Assembly: GCA_007988785.1 (NCBI GenBank)
Contig: BJUU01000011.1
Coordinates: 41,363 to 105,362 of the forward strand
Direction: 5' to 3'
Source of the DNA: Agrococcus baldri
GTDB lineage: Bacteria > Actinomycetota > Actinomycetes > Actinomycetales > Microbacteriaceae
DNA length: 64,000 nucleotides
A program made the translations under genes and the position numbers. Shown one piece after another: positions 28,335 through 37,467 of this stretch; the stretch's first letter is position 1, and every line of letters begins with the position of its first letter. The notes under the pieces are model-generated. The model saw only the letters and a program-made list of their open reading frames with translations, was not told where the DNA came from and did not search any database.

Positions 28335-29344
28335 GACCGGGCCCCCTTCCCCGGGAACCTCGGTGGTCGGCGCTGCAGGCTGCGCCAGGCGTAGAGCGCC
28401 ACCGCGAGGATGATGACGGCGCCGCGCACGAAGTCCTTGAAGAACGGGTTCACCTCGAGCACGCCCATGACGTGGTCGAGCACCGCGAAGATCGCGACGC
28501 CGCCGATGGTGCCGAGCACGCCGCCGGAGCCGCCGGCCAGCAGGGTGCCTCCCAGCACGACCGCGGCGATCGACATCAGGTCGTAGCCGCCCTGCGAGCC
28601 GATCGTCGGGCTGCCGACCGAGGTGCGCGCGAGCAGCAGCAGGCCCGCGAGGCCGGCGAGCGTCGAGCAGAGGATGTGCGAGACCACCACGGGCACCTGC
28701 GTGCGCACGCCGGAGAGCCGCGCGACGTGGGCGCTGCCGCCCACGGCGTAGATGTGGTGGCCGAGCCGGGTGCGGTGCAGCAGCAGTGCCGCGAGCCCCG
28801 CGCAGACGAGCATGATGATCGTCGACAGCGGCACCCCGGCGATGAGGGTGGCGCCGATGAGGCGGAACTCCGCCGGCGCCGAGCCGAACGACCCCTGGAA
28901 GCTCGTGCCGAGCCATCCGGAGATGATGAGGCCGACGCCCAGCGTCGCGATGAAGCCGTGCACGCGCAGCTTCGTCACGATCAGCCCGTTCGCGGCGCCG
29001 ATCGCTGCCGACACCAGCAGCGCCGCGAGCACGCCGGGCACGATGCCGGCCGCGCCCTGCGCCATGATGCCCGCGCCGACGATGGATGCGGTGCTCACGA
29101 CGTAGGGCACGGAGAGGTCGAGGCTGCCGGAGATGATCACGAGCGTCTGGCCGATCGCGACGAAGCCGAGGATCGACATGAGGGTCAGCACGCTCGTGAG
29201 CGTGCCGGTGGTGAAGAACGACTTGCCCGCCGCGGCGACGAGCACGGCGCTCAGGGCGATGACGCCGATGAGCACGATGTAGACGATCGCGGTGGTCGAG
29301 ATCCGTGCGCGCCGCACGGGCCGCGTGCCGGTGATGGCGGTCAT
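28331..29344 (-). CDS. Sugar ABC transporter permease (RbsC type)
   Basis: 337 residues with the same family pattern: IGQTLVIISGSLDLSVPYVV near residue 68, the coupling loop YAVGGSAHVARLSGVRTQV, and DLMSIAAVVLGGTLLAGGSG. It overlaps the ATPase gene at its start and the second permease at its stop. It is a paralogue of the following gene rather than a repeat of it, as the two differ throughout. Confidence 0.92.
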   Translation of the reverse strand: MTAITGTRPVRRARISTTAIVYIVLIGVIALSAVLVAAAGKSFFTTGTLTSVLTLMSILGFVAIGQTLVIISGSLDLSVPYVVSTASIVGAGIMAQGAAGIVPGVLAALLVSAAIGAANGLIVTKLRVHGFIATLGVGLIISGWLGTSFQGSFGSAPAEFRLIGATLIAGVPLSTIIMLVCAGLAALLLHRTRLGHHIYAVGGSAHVARLSGVRTQVPVVVSHILCSTLAGLAGLLLLARTSVGSPTIGSQGGYDLMSIAAVVLGGTLLAGGSGGVLGTIGGVAIFAVLDHVMGVLEVNPFFKDFVRGAVIILAVALYAWRSLQRRPPRFPGKGARS

Positions 29345-30849
29345 GCCGCGACCTCCTCGTCCGCACCGGTCGCCAGCGCCAGCACGTCCTCCTCGCTCGA
29401 CGAGCTGGGCAGCTCGCCGGCCAGCCGACCGTCTCGCATGACCAGGATGCGATCGCTCATGCCCAGCACCTCCGGCAGCTCGCTCGAGACCATCAGGATG
29501 GCGACGCCGGAGGCGGCGAGCCTGCGCATCACCTCGTAGACGCCGTACTTCGCGCCCACGTCGATGCCGCGCGTGGGCTCGTCGAGCAGCACGACGGTCG
29601 GCGCCACCGCCAGCCAGCGGGCGAGCACGACCTTCTGCTGGTTGCCGCCGGAGAGGAACTGCACCTCCTGGTCGAGCCCGCGCGCGATGAGCTCGAGCTC
29701 TGCGAGCGCGCTCGGCATGGCTGCCCGAGCTGCCGAGGTGCGCGAGGGGAACACCGCCCGCACGACGCCGAGCGCGTTCTGCAGCACGGTCAGGTTGAGC
29801 GACAGGCCCTGCGCCTTGCGGTCCTCGGTGATGAGCGCGAGCCCCGCGCGCACGGCTCGGCGCGGCGAGCGCGGGTGGAGCGGGCGTCCGCCGACGCGCA
29901 TCGTGCCGCGCGAGAAGGGGTCTGCCCCGAAGATGCCGTGCAGCAGCTCGGTGCGGCCGGCGCCCTGCAGGCCAGCGACGCCGACGATCTCGCCGGCGCG
30001 CACCGTGAGCGAGACGTCGTCGACGAATCCGTTGCCGGCGCCCTCGAGCTCGAGCATCGGCTCGCCGGGCGCGCTGCCCGGCGCCGCGTCGGGATAGAAG
30101 GCCGACAGCTCCCTGCCCACCATCCGTCGGACGAGGCTGCGCTCGTCGAGCTCCTCGGCCGGCCAGCTGCCCACGAGCGCGCCGTCCTTGAGCACCGTGA
30201 TCGTCGTGCAGAGCTCGAAGACCTCTCGCAGGCGGTGCGAGACGTACAGGATCGCGATGCCGCGCTCGGTGAGGCTCCTGATGATGCGGGCCAGCAGCGC
30301 CACCTCGTGGTCGGCGAGCGCCGCGGTGGGCTCGTCCATCGAGATGACCTTGGCGTCGAGGCTGACGGCCTTCGCGATCTCGACGACCTGCTGCTCGGCC
30401 ACCGAGAGCTGGCGCACCGGCAGCGAGGGGTCGAGATCGGGCACGCCGATGGTCTCGAGCAGCTCGCGCGTGTCGCGCAGCATGCGGCCCCGGTCGACGA
30501 GCGGGCCGCGCCGCGGCTCGCGCCCGAGCCAGATGTTCTCGGCGATGGTGCGATCGACGAGCAGCGTGAACTCCTGGTAGACCGTCGCGATGCCGGCCCG
30601 CTGCGCCTGCAGCGGGGAGGAGAAGGAGACGGGCTCGCCGTCGAGCTCGAGCGTGCCGCGATCGGGCTGGTGCACCCCGGCGAGGATCTTCATGAGCGTG
30701 GACTTGCCGGCGCCGTTCTCGCCCACCAGGCCGTGCACCTCGCCCCGGCGCAGCTCGAGGTCGACCCCGTGCAGCACGGTCGTGCCGAGGAAGGACTGCA
30801 CGATGCCGCTGGCGCGCAGCGCGATCGGCTCGGTGCCTGCAGTCGTCAT
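29341..30849 (-). CDS. Sugar ABC transporter ATP-binding protein, two NBDs
   Basis: 502 residues with two nucleotide-binding domains, as in RbsA/XylG/MglA. The first has Walker A GENGAGKSTLM, a degenerate signature RQLSVAEQQVVEIAKAVS and Walker B VISMDEPTAAL. The second has the characteristic degenerate Walker A GLQGAGRTELLHGIFG, with FLSGGNQQKVVLARWL and VVLLDEPTRGIDVGAK. The ATG at 30847-30849 is chosen, as conserved sequence starts there. First gene of the importer operon. Confidence 0.94.
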   Translation of the reverse strand: MTTAGTEPIALRASGIVQSFLGTTVLHGVDLELRRGEVHGLVGENGAGKSTLMKILAGVHQPDRGTLELDGEPVSFSSPLQAQRAGIATVYQEFTLLVDRTIAENIWLGREPRRGPLVDRGRMLRDTRELLETIGVPDLDPSLPVRQLSVAEQQVVEIAKAVSLDAKVISMDEPTAALADHEVALLARIIRSLTERGIAILYVSHRLREVFELCTTITVLKDGALVGSWPAEELDERSLVRRMVGRELSAFYPDAAPGSAPGEPMLELEGAGNGFVDDVSLTVRAGEIVGVAGLQGAGRTELLHGIFGADPFSRGTMRVGGRPLHPRSPRRAVRAGLALITEDRKAQGLSLNLTVLQNALGVVRAVFPSRTSAARAAMPSALAELELIARGLDQEVQFLSGGNQQKVVLARWLAVAPTVVLLDEPTRGIDVGAKYGVYEVMRRLAASGVAILMVSSELPEVLGMSDRILVMRDGRLAGELPSSSSEEDVLALATGADEEVAA

Positions 30850-30886
30850 GACGTCGTCGTCCACGGGCTCACTGTTGCACACGCAT

Positions 30887-30918
30887 CGCACTTTTGTCGA
30901 GCATTGGCATAAGTTGCG
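30887..30918. promoter_or_regulatory. Imperfect inverted repeat between the importer operon and ROK gene
   Basis: CGCACTT at 30887-30893 is mirrored by AAGTTGCG at 30911-30918, with one extra base in the right arm. It lies in an AT-richer patch of the divergent intergenic region. A ROK repressor commonly binds such a site to control the divergent transport operon. No -10/-35 pair is clear enough to name. Confidence 0.4.
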
Positions 30919-30960
30919 TTTCGCGTGTCGGAAGTGCTCGGATGTGCTTCACTGAACGCT

Positions 30961-32142
30961 ATGCGCACGAGCGAGATCTTCGACCTGCTGCGCGACGGCC
31001 GTGCCCGCACCCGCTCCGAGCTCGCGCGCGAATCCGGGCTCGCTCGCTCCTCCGTCGCGATGCACATCGACACGCTGATGGGCGTGGGCTACGTCGCGCC
31101 CGTCGGCGACGCCGCCTCCACCGGCGGCAGGCCCGCCTCGCTGTTCGCCCTCAACCCGAGCGCGCGCGTGGTGGTCGGCGTGGATGTCGGTGCGACGCAC
31201 GTCATCGTCGAGCTCGCCGACCTGAGCGGCGACGGCATCGCCGCCTCCCGCGCCGAGCTCGACGTCGCCGAGGGGCCGGAGGCCGTGCTCGGCTGGGTCG
31301 CCGGCGCCGCTCGCGCGCTCGTCGCCCAGCAGGGGCGCGAGCTCGACGAGGTCGTCGCCGTCGGCATCGGCCTCCCCGGGCCCGTCGAGCACGCGACCGG
31401 CCGGCCCATCAGCCCGCCGATCATGCCCGGCTGGCACCGCTTCGACGTCGCCGGCTGGCTGCGCGAGCGGCTCGGCTGCCCCGTGCTGGTCGACAACGAC
31501 GTGAACATCATGGCGCTGGGCGAGCAGCGCACCGCCTGGCCCGAGACCGCCGACCTCGTGCTCGTCAAGGTCGCCACGGGCATCGGCGCCGGCATCATCT
31601 CCGGCGGACGCCTGCAGCGCGGCGCCCGGGGCACGGCGGGCGACCTCGGGCACGTGCGCGTGCCCGGCTCGACCGCGCCGTGCCGCTGCGGCAACGAGGG
31701 CTGCCTGGAGGCGGTGGCCGCCGGGCCGGCCATCGCGGCACGGCTGCGGGAGCTCGGCGTCGATGTCGCGAGCACCGGAGAGGTCGTCGAGCTGGCCGCA
31801 CAGGGCTCGCCCGAGGCGGCGCAGGCGCTGCGCGCTGCGGGCCGCGACATCGGCGAGGTGCTCGCCATGGTCGTCAACCTCGTCAACCCCTCGGTCATCA
31901 TCGTCGCCGGGCGCCTCGCGGGTGCCGCGAAGGAGCTGCACGCCGGCATCAGCGAGGTCGTCTACCGACGCTCGCTGCCGCTCGCGACCGAGCACCTGCA
32001 GATCGCCGCCAGCGCCACCAAGGGCGACGCCGGCGTGCGCGGCGCGGTCGTGCTGGCGATCGAGCACGCCCTCTCGCCCGATGTGCTCGATGCCGAGCTG
32101 GTCGCGCCCGGCAGGCCGCCTCAGCCGGTGGTGATGCGGTAG
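30961..32142 (+). CDS. ROK-family transcriptional regulator
   Basis: 393 residues. An amino-terminal winged HTH (about residues 1-55, RSELARESGLARSSVAMHID) is joined to a ROK sugar-kinase-like domain with VVGVDVGATHVIVELADL, the IGLPGPVE loop, LVDNDVNIMALGEQ, and the zinc motif CRCGNEGCLEAV. It probably senses a sugar and represses the divergent importer. The ATG at 30961 gives the conserved start; no ribosome site is seen. Its last 22 bases overlap the relA end on the opposite strand. Confidence 0.9.
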   Translation: MRTSEIFDLLRDGRARTRSELARESGLARSSVAMHIDTLMGVGYVAPVGDAASTGGRPASLFALNPSARVVVGVDVGATHVIVELADLSGDGIAASRAELDVAEGPEAVLGWVAGAARALVAQQGRELDEVVAVGIGLPGPVEHATGRPISPPIMPGWHRFDVAGWLRERLGCPVLVDNDVNIMALGEQRTAWPETADLVLVKVATGIGAGIISGGRLQRGARGTAGDLGHVRVPGSTAPCRCGNEGCLEAVAAGPAIAARLRELGVDVASTGEVVELAAQGSPEAAQALRAAGRDIGEVLAMVVNLVNPSVIIVAGRLAGAAKELHAGISEVVYRRSLPLATEHLQIAASATKGDAGVRGAVVLAIEHALSPDVLDAELVAPGRPPQPVVMR

Positions 32143-34352
32143 ACGTCGTAGACGCCCTCGATGCGTCGCGCCGCGTTGAGCACGTTCTCGAGGTGCGTCA
32201 CATCGCCCATCTCGAACGCGAAGCGGCTGATGGCGAGCCGGTCGGTGCCGGTGTGCACGGTCGCCGAGAGGATGTTCACGTGGTGCTCGCTCAGCACCCG
32301 GGTGATGTCGCTCAGCAGCGCGGAGCGATCGAGCGCCTCGACCTGGATGTTGACGAGGAAGAGCCCCTTCGACACCGGCGCCCACTCGACCTCGATCATG
32401 CGCTCGGGCTCCGTCAGGAGCGACTGCACGTTCGTGCAGCTGCGCTGGTGCACGCTCACGCCCTGCCCGCGCGTGACGAAGCCGACGATGTCGTCGCCGG
32501 GCACGGGGGCGCAGCACTTCGAGAGCTTCACCAGGATGTCGTCGGCACCGCGCACGAGCACGCCCGCTCCGTTGGACGGGGCGCGCGGTGCGCGGGTGGG
32601 CAGCACCGGCTCCGGCTCGTCGTCTGCCGTGCCCTCCTCGGCGCGGATGAAGGCCACGACCTTCTCGAGCACCGACTGGGTGGACACGTGCCCCTCCCCG
32701 ACCGCCGCGTAGAGCCCCGTCACGTCGTCGTGCTTGAGCTGCGCGGCCACCTGGGCGAACGCATCCCGGCCCATCAGCTTCTGCATGGGCAGGTCGTGGC
32801 GGCGCATCGCCTTCGCGATCGCCTCCTTGCCCACCTCGACCGCCTCGTCGCGGCGCTCGCGCTGGAACCACTGGCGGATCTTGCTGCGCGCCCTGGGCGA
32901 GGTGACGAAGCCCTGCCAGTCCTGGCTCGGGCCCGCATCGGGGTTCTTCGAGGTCAGCACCTCGATGACGTCACCGGTGGTGAGCCTGGTGTCGAGCGGC
33001 ACGAGCCGGCCGTTGACCTTCGCGCCCATCGTGCGGTGGCCGACCTCGGTGTGCACGGCGTAGGCGAAGTCCACCGGCGTCGCGCCCGCGGGCAGGCCGA
33101 TGACCTTGCCCTTCGGGGTGAAGACGTAGAGCTCCTTCGCGCCGATCTCGAAGCGCAGCGAGTCGAGGAACTCGCCGGGATCAGTCGTCTCCTCCTGCCA
33201 GTCGTTGATGTGCTGCAGCCACGCCATGTCGGTCGAGGACATCTCGCCAGCACCGCCGCCCTGCTTGTACTTCCAGTGCGCCGCCACGCCGTACTCGGCG
33301 CGGCGGTGCATCTCCTCGGTGCGGATCTGGATCTCGACGTGGTGGCCGCGCGGCCCGATGACCGTCGTGTGCAGCGACTGGTAGAGGTTGAACTTCGGCG
33401 TGGCGATGTAGTCCTTCAGCCGCCCGGGCATCGGCTGCCAGCGGGCGTGGATGGAGCCGAGGACGGCGTAGCAGTCCCGCACCGACGGCACGATGACGCG
33501 CACGCCCACGAGGTCGTAGATGTCGCCGAAGTCGTGCCCGCGCACCTGCATCTTCGTGTAGATCGAGTAGTACTGCTTCGGCCGCCCCGCGATGCGCCCG
33601 CGGATCCTGCCGGCCTTCATGTCGTCGCTGAGGGCCGAGACCACCTCGTCGAGGTACCGCTCCCGCTCGGGCGCCCGCGCATCCACCAGGTTCTTGATCT
33701 CGAGGTATACCTTGGGCTGCAGCACCGCGAACGAGAGGTCCTCGAGCTCGACCTTGATGGTCTGGATGCCGAGCCGGTGCGCGAGCGGCGCGTAGATCTC
33801 GATCGTCTCGTGCGCCTTGCGCTGCGCCGACTCGTCGGAGACGAAGCCCCAGGTGCGGGCGTTGTGCAGCCGGTCGGCGAGCTTGATGACGAGCACCCGG
33901 ATGTCCTTCGACATCGCGACCACCATCTTGCGCACCGTCTCGGCCTGCGCGCTCTGCCCGTACTTCAGCTTGTCGAGCTTGGTGACGCCGTCGACGAGCA
34001 TCGCGATCTCGTCGCCGAAGTCGGCCCGGCACTGGTCGAGCGTGTAGCTGGTGTCCTCCACGGTGTCGTGCAGCAGCGCGGCCGCGACCGTGATGGCCCC
34101 GATGCCGAGGTCGGCGAGGATCTGCGCCACCGCCACCGGGTGGGTGATGTACGGCTCGCCCGACTTGCGGTACTGCGCGCGGTGCGCCTCCTCGGCGACG
34201 ATGTAGGCGCGCTGGATCAGGCCGGTGTCGGCCTTCGGGTGCTGCGACTTGACCGAGCGGATGAGCTCGTCGACGGCACCCGCGCGGTGCGAGCGCGAGA
34301 ACAGGAAGGGCAGGAGCGTGCGGAAGCCGCCGGTGGACTGCACCTCGCTCAT
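32121..34352 (-). CDS. relA: Bifunctional (p)ppGpp synthetase/hydrolase
   Basis: 743 residues. The HD hydrolase domain shows ALLHDTVEDT and RLHNARTWGF. The synthetase domain has RPKQYYSIYTKMQVRG, then a TGS domain (about 395-460, LYVFTPKGKVIGLPAGATPV), a zinc-finger region with KLSKCCAPVPGD, and a carboxy-terminal ACT domain. Both catalytic halves look intact, as in the single long RSH of Actinobacteria. It runs convergent to the ROK gene and overlaps it by 22 bp; secF lies 35 bp upstream. Confidence 0.96.
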   Translation of the reverse strand: MSEVQSTGGFRTLLPFLFSRSHRAGAVDELIRSVKSQHPKADTGLIQRAYIVAEEAHRAQYRKSGEPYITHPVAVAQILADLGIGAITVAAALLHDTVEDTSYTLDQCRADFGDEIAMLVDGVTKLDKLKYGQSAQAETVRKMVVAMSKDIRVLVIKLADRLHNARTWGFVSDESAQRKAHETIEIYAPLAHRLGIQTIKVELEDLSFAVLQPKVYLEIKNLVDARAPERERYLDEVVSALSDDMKAGRIRGRIAGRPKQYYSIYTKMQVRGHDFGDIYDLVGVRVIVPSVRDCYAVLGSIHARWQPMPGRLKDYIATPKFNLYQSLHTTVIGPRGHHVEIQIRTEEMHRRAEYGVAAHWKYKQGGGAGEMSSTDMAWLQHINDWQEETTDPGEFLDSLRFEIGAKELYVFTPKGKVIGLPAGATPVDFAYAVHTEVGHRTMGAKVNGRLVPLDTRLTTGDVIEVLTSKNPDAGPSQDWQGFVTSPRARSKIRQWFQRERRDEAVEVGKEAIAKAMRRHDLPMQKLMGRDAFAQVAAQLKHDDVTGLYAAVGEGHVSTQSVLEKVVAFIRAEEGTADDEPEPVLPTRAPRAPSNGAGVLVRGADDILVKLSKCCAPVPGDDIVGFVTRGQGVSVHQRSCTNVQSLLTEPERMIEVEWAPVSKGLFLVNIQVEALDRSALLSDITRVLSEHHVNILSATVHTGTDRLAISRFAFEMGDVTHLENVLNAARRIEGVYDVYRITTG

Positions 34353-34387
34353 CGCGCCGCTCCCTCCTGCCTGGACCGCCTCTCGGC

Positions 34388-35359
34388 TCAGACCACAGCC
34401 CCCTGGTCGCGCTTGGCCTTGACCTGCGCGTCGCCGATGGTGTCGCCCTGCCTCAGCTGAGCATAGACAGGCGCCGCGACGAAGATCGACGACCAGGTGC
34501 CGACGATCGTGCCGATGAACAGCGCGAGCGCGATGTCGCGCAGGGTGCCGGCGCCGAGCGCGAACGCGCCGATGAACAGGATCGACGCGATCGGCAGCGT
34601 CGCCACGATCGAGGTGTTGATCGAGCGCACGAGCGTCTGGTTCACGGCCAGGTTGATCTGCCCCAGCATCGTGCCGCTCGAGCCGGGCGCGGTGTTCTCG
34701 CGCACCTTGTCGAACACGACGACGGTGTCGTACAGCGAGTAGCCGAGGATGGTCAGGAAGCCGATCACGGCCGCCGGCGTCACCTCGAAGCCGATGATGC
34801 CGTAGACGCCGGCCGTGACCAGCAGGTCGAACGCGAGCGAGGAGAGCGCCGCGAGCGACATCTTCCAGGTGCGGAAGTACACGGCGAGCACGAGGGAGAC
34901 CAGCACCAGGAACACGACGAGCGCGAGCAGCGCCTGCCGCGAGACGTCCTGTCCCCAGGACGGCCCGATGAACGAGAACGCCACGTCGCCCGTCTCGACG
35001 CCGTACTGCTCGGCGAGCGCTGCGCGGATCTCGGCGGCCTGCTCCTCCGTGACGGCGTCGGTCTGCACGCGGACGGTGTCCTGGCCGAGCGTCGCAGCAC
35101 GCGCGTCGGCGTCGGGCACGATCTCCTCGACAGCCTCGATCGCGCCGTCGACGGATGCCGAATCGAGGCTCGACACGCGGAACTCGCTGCCGCCGGTGAA
35201 CTCGATGCCGAACACGAAGCCGCCGCGCACGACCGTGCCGAGTGCCAGCACGATGAGCACGATCGCGGTGACCATGAACCACATCCTGCGGCGGGGCACG
35301 ACCGGGATCGAGCGCTCGCCGGTGTAGAGCTCGTTGCCGATGGTTGTGAGCGATGCCAT
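34388..35359 (-). CDS. secF: Protein-export membrane protein SecF
   Basis: 323 residues with six membrane helices. The amino-terminal FGIEFTGGSEFRV is followed by a periplasmic domain and the SecD/SecF transmembrane block with GYSLYDTVVVFDKVREN and SINTSIVATLPIASILFIGAFALG. With SecD it uses the proton motive force to pull exported proteins out of SecYEG. Its ATG shares one base with the secD stop. Confidence 0.96.
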   Translation of the reverse strand: MASLTTIGNELYTGERSIPVVPRRRMWFMVTAIVLIVLALGTVVRGGFVFGIEFTGGSEFRVSSLDSASVDGAIEAVEEIVPDADARAATLGQDTVRVQTDAVTEEQAAEIRAALAEQYGVETGDVAFSFIGPSWGQDVSRQALLALVVFLVLVSLVLAVYFRTWKMSLAALSSLAFDLLVTAGVYGIIGFEVTPAAVIGFLTILGYSLYDTVVVFDKVRENTAPGSSGTMLGQINLAVNQTLVRSINTSIVATLPIASILFIGAFALGAGTLRDIALALFIGTIVGTWSSIFVAAPVYAQLRQGDTIGDAQVKAKRDQGAVV

Positions 35360-37017
35360 CAGGACTCCTTGCCCGTCGTCGCGGCTTCGGCCTTGCGCTC
35401 CGCGATGGTCTGGCGCAGCTGCGCCTCCTTGGCCGACTTCGCGCCCTTGCCCGCGAGCACGGGCTCGCGGAACTTCGCGCGTCCCCGGTAGACAGCCCCG
35501 AGCGCCTGCGGGTCGAGGCCCGAGAGCGGGTGGCCGGAGGAGAAGAACCTCGTGCGGGCCAGCAGCCGCAGCAGCGGGTGCGTGAACAGGGCGACGACGA
35601 TGATGTCGATGAAGGTCGTGATGCCGAGCGTGTACGCGAAGCCGCGCACGTTGCCGACCGACAGCAGGAACAGGATGACGGCGGCGAGGAAGCTCACCGC
35701 ATCCGACACCAGGATGGTGCGGAACGCGCGCTTCCAGCCCGTCTCGAGCGCGGTCGTGAGGTGCTTGCCCTCGCGCAGCTCGTCGCGGATGCGCTCGAAG
35801 TAGACGATGAACGAGTCGGCGGTGATGCCGATCGAGATCACCAGGCCCGCGATCCCGGCGAGCGAGAGGCGGTACCCCTCGGTGCTCGACAGGAACGTGA
35901 CGACGAGGTAGCTGAGCACGGCGGCGACCGCGAGCGAGAAGACGACGACCACGCCGAGCGCGCGGTACTGCAGCACCGAGTAGGCGATCACGAGCACGAG
36001 GCCGATGAGGCCCGCGATCAGGCCCGCCTGCAGCTGGCTGGCGCCGAGCGTGGGCGAGATGGTCTCGTTCGACTGCACCTGGAAGCTCACGGGCAGCGCG
36101 CCGAAGCGCAGCTGGTCGGCGAGGCCCTGCGCGGCCTCCTGCGTGAAGCCGCCGGTGATCTGCGCGTTGCCGTCGGTGATGATGGCGTTCGACGTGATCG
36201 GCATCAGCACGGTCGCGTCGAGCACGACCGCGAACTGGTTCGTCGGCTCCGGCAGCCCGGTGATGGCGCGGGTGACGGCCTCGAAGTTGGCCGGGCCCTC
36301 GCCGTCGAGCTCGAGGTTGACGGCCCAGCCGCCGGTCGCCTGGCCCTGCGAGTTGGTCGCGGCCGAGACCTGCGCGTCGGCGATGCTGGCGCCGTCGACG
36401 GCGACGGGACCGAGGATGAAGCGGGCGGTGCCATCGTTCGAGCAGGTGATGAACGGGGCGTCGGGGTCGGCCACCTGGGTCGGGTCGACGTCCTCGCACA
36501 TGAAGGCGTCGAACTCCGACTGCACCTCTGGCGTGATCCACGCCTGATCCCAGGCGTTCTCGGGCGCTGCGGGCGGCTCGGCAGCCGGGTCGGTCTCCGT
36601 CGGCGCCGGCGTCGAGCCGGGCGCGTTCGCCTGCGCGGAGGCGAGCACCGGGCGGAACTCCATCTTGGCGCTCGCCTGGATGCGCTGCAGGGTCTGGGCG
36701 TCGGGCTCACCCGGGAGGGCGACGACGATGTTGCGGCCGCCCTGCGTCGTGATCTCCGTCTCGGAGATGCCGGAGGCGTCGACGCGCTGGCGGATGATCG
36801 ACACTGCCTGGTCGAGCTGCTCCTGCGAGATCGACGCGCCCTCGGCGAGCCGCGGCTCGAGCACGATCTGCGTGCCGCCCTCGAGGTCGAGCGCGAGCTG
36901 CGGCATCCACGAGCCACCGCCCCACTGGACCGCGGCCGCGTTGGCGCCGGTCAGGCCCGCGATCAGGACGACGAGCCAGATGAGGGCGCGAGCGCCCCGG
37001 GTACGAGCCTTTGCCAC
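35359..37017 (-). CDS. secD: Protein-export membrane protein SecD
   Basis: 552 residues. The first membrane helix is followed by LALDLEGGTQIVLEPRL, a large extracytoplasmic domain with a Pro/Ala/Thr-rich insert (about 132-155), then GFTQEAAQGLADQLRFGALP and a six-helix RND-like block with GITADSFIVYFERIRDELRE. Partner of SecF; yajC precedes it by three bases, giving the usual yajC-secD-secF order. Confidence 0.96.
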   Translation of the reverse strand: MAKARTRGARALIWLVVLIAGLTGANAAAVQWGGGSWMPQLALDLEGGTQIVLEPRLAEGASISQEQLDQAVSIIRQRVDASGISETEITTQGGRNIVVALPGEPDAQTLQRIQASAKMEFRPVLASAQANAPGSTPAPTETDPAAEPPAAPENAWDQAWITPEVQSEFDAFMCEDVDPTQVADPDAPFITCSNDGTARFILGPVAVDGASIADAQVSAATNSQGQATGGWAVNLELDGEGPANFEAVTRAITGLPEPTNQFAVVLDATVLMPITSNAIITDGNAQITGGFTQEAAQGLADQLRFGALPVSFQVQSNETISPTLGASQLQAGLIAGLIGLVLVIAYSVLQYRALGVVVVFSLAVAAVLSYLVVTFLSSTEGYRLSLAGIAGLVISIGITADSFIVYFERIRDELREGKHLTTALETGWKRAFRTILVSDAVSFLAAVILFLLSVGNVRGFAYTLGITTFIDIIVVALFTHPLLRLLARTRFFSSGHPLSGLDPQALGAVYRGRAKFREPVLAGKGAKSAKEAQLRQTIAERKAEAATTGKES

Positions 37018-37020
37018 GGA

Positions 37021-37404
37021 TCAGGCGCGGTCGCGGGGGTCCACGTCGCCGGCGTCGTCCGCGCGGTCGTCCGTGACCTCGGCCTCTGCGACCTCCGCCT
37101 GCTCCTCGACCACGCGGGCGAGCGTCTGGCGGTGCACGCGCACGATCGTGCCGGGTGCGATCTCGACGAGGGCCTCGTTGCGCTCCTCGTCGATCTCGCG
37201 CAGCTCGCCGAAGAGGCCGAAGTTCAGCATCACCTCGGAGCCCGGCACCATCTTCTCCTGCAGCTCGGCAGCCTGCGCCTTGCGCTTCTTGTTGCTGCGG
37301 AACATGAAGAAGATCATCGCCGCGAGCACGACCAGCATGATGATCGTCAGCGGGTCGAACGGGAACCCTTGCTGGGCGGGGGCGGCGTTCTGCAGGAACA
37401 GCAT
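37021..37404 (-). CDS. yajC: Preprotein translocase subunit YajC
   Basis: 127 residues. One membrane helix (about 18-36, LTIIMLVVLAAMIFFMFRSN) is followed by a basic stretch and the small cytoplasmic domain with MVPGSEVMLNFGLFGELREI. The tail is acidic. It is an accessory of the SecDF complex and the first gene of yajC-secD-secF. A 63-bp gap separates it from ruvB. Confidence 0.92.
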   Translation of the reverse strand: MLFLQNAAPAQQGFPFDPLTIIMLVVLAAMIFFMFRSNKKRKAQAAELQEKMVPGSEVMLNFGLFGELREIDEERNEALVEIAPGTIVRVHRQTLARVVEEQAEVAEAEVTDDRADDAGDVDPRDRA

Positions 37405-37467
37405 CGTAGGGAAGAGCCTCTCAGGGGTGGTTCGTCGAGCGCAGCTGCGGGCACGACCAAGCGACCA

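Noticed and set aside
30894..34460. An open reading frame of over 1,100 codons antisense to relA and overlapping the ROK gene
   Set aside because: It arises from the GC bias of the real genes on the other strand; its translation is Arg/His/Ala-rich with no domains, while relA is clearly conserved.
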